Below are positions 5,676-5,879 of a stretch of DNA of 5,879 nt, in pieces. The notes beneath the pieces were generated by a model, which was given only the letters and a program-made list of their open reading frames with translations, made no database searches and was not told the origin of the DNA. Location of the stretch: NCBI GenBank assembly GCA_003164275.1, contig PLSY01000296.1, positions 1-5,879 on the forward strand, in the 5' to 3' direction. A program made the position numbers and the translations under genes. Position 1 is the stretch's first letter, and each line of letters opens with the position of its first letter. This stretch comes from Acidimicrobiaceae bacterium. Lineage in GTDB: Bacteria; Actinomycetota; Acidimicrobiia; Acidimicrobiales; RAAP-2.

Positions 5676-5879
5676 TCACTGCCCGTTCTTCCTCTGACAT
5701 CTCCTCGATGGGCGCCTTCTTCGATTTGGTAGCTCGACTTGGACGCCACCCCTGGAATACCGGCCCCCGATGATCCACTCTGACACGTAGAGGTTCCCTG
5801 CGGCATCGACAGCCGTTGAATGCCGACAGTTGAGTACTTCGGCGCTTCCGAAGTTAAGCCTCGATCCACCGAATTCCCA
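5676..5879 (-). CDS. C-terminal fragment of an NHL-repeat beta-propeller protein, cut by the right window edge
   Basis: Reading in from the right edge, an open frame of 67 residues begins WEFGGSRLNFGSAEVLNC and continues HSTAVDAAGNLYVSEW (20-35) before a TGA at 5678-5676. The pattern WxFGG, then about 18 residues, then AVDxxGNLYVxEW is the NHL repeat, one blade of a beta-propeller. Proteins of this kind are often extracytoplasmic binding scaffolds or lyase-like enzymes, and the fragment cannot tell which. After GGRYSRGG (38-45) the tail turns Arg-rich and low-complexity (residues 49-67), which is unlike an NHL blade. It may be an out-of-frame extension after a frameshift, or simply a divergent C-terminus. 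The start and upstream blades lie outside the window. The overlapping frame at 5524-5778 is discussed under findings. Confidence 0.65.
   Translation of the reverse strand, partial: WEFGGSRLNFGSAEVLNCRHSTAVDAAGNLYVSEWIIGGRYSRGGVQVELPNRRRRPSRRCQRKNGQ

Noticed and set aside
5193..5732. 179-codon plus-strand open frame
   Set aside because: It begins inside the TetR gene on the opposite strand, has no ribosome site, and has irregular composition with no recognisable motif.
5836..5854. Perfect hairpin ACTTCGG / CCGAAGT with a 5-base loop
   Set aside because: It lies inside the NHL coding frame well before the stop and has no U tract, so a terminator role is unlikely.

Overview
The window looks like moderately GC-rich chromosomal DNA from an actinobacterium or a close high-GC relative. 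This is inferred from GC-leaning codon use, frequent GTG and TTG starts, purine-rich GGAGG-type ribosome sites, and from the mix of families present. No RNA gene, insertion sequence or CRISPR array is visible, and the species cannot be named from the sequence.

Layout. The left edge (1-76) may hold the first 25 codons of an unidentified minus-strand gene. A gene-poor stretch of about 480 bp follows. It carries two pairs of an 11-bp direct repeat (97-107/108-118 and 280-290/291-301) and a small palindrome. The core is a divergent unit around a 109-bp intergenic region. Leftward runs a beta-keto acid cleavage enzyme of the DUF849/BKACE family (560-1408). Rightward runs a probable two-gene operon: a branched-chain-amino-acid-type ABC substrate-binding protein (1518-2807) and an N-acyl-D-amino-acid deacylase-like amidohydrolase (2859-4526). 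A TetR-family regulator (4550-5224) converges on the operon, with only 23 bp between stop codons. About 450 bp without a recognisable gene follow. The right edge carries the C-terminal end of an NHL-repeat beta-propeller protein on the minus strand (5676-5879).

How it may work together (inference). The binding protein captures a small extracytoplasmic ligand and the amidohydrolase removes an acyl or similar group. The BKACE enzyme condenses a beta-keto acid with acetyl-CoA to give acetoacetate and a new acyl-CoA. The TetR protein may repress both directions through a 20-bp palindrome (1451-1470), whose two half-sites each contain a -35-like TGGACA pointing outward. No permease, ATPase or CoA ligase lies in the window, so the set is incomplete here or depends on genes elsewhere.

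The points most worth a second look are the shared operator/promoter palindrome, the altered active-site residues in both enzymes, and the 11-bp repeat pairs upstream of the left-edge gene.
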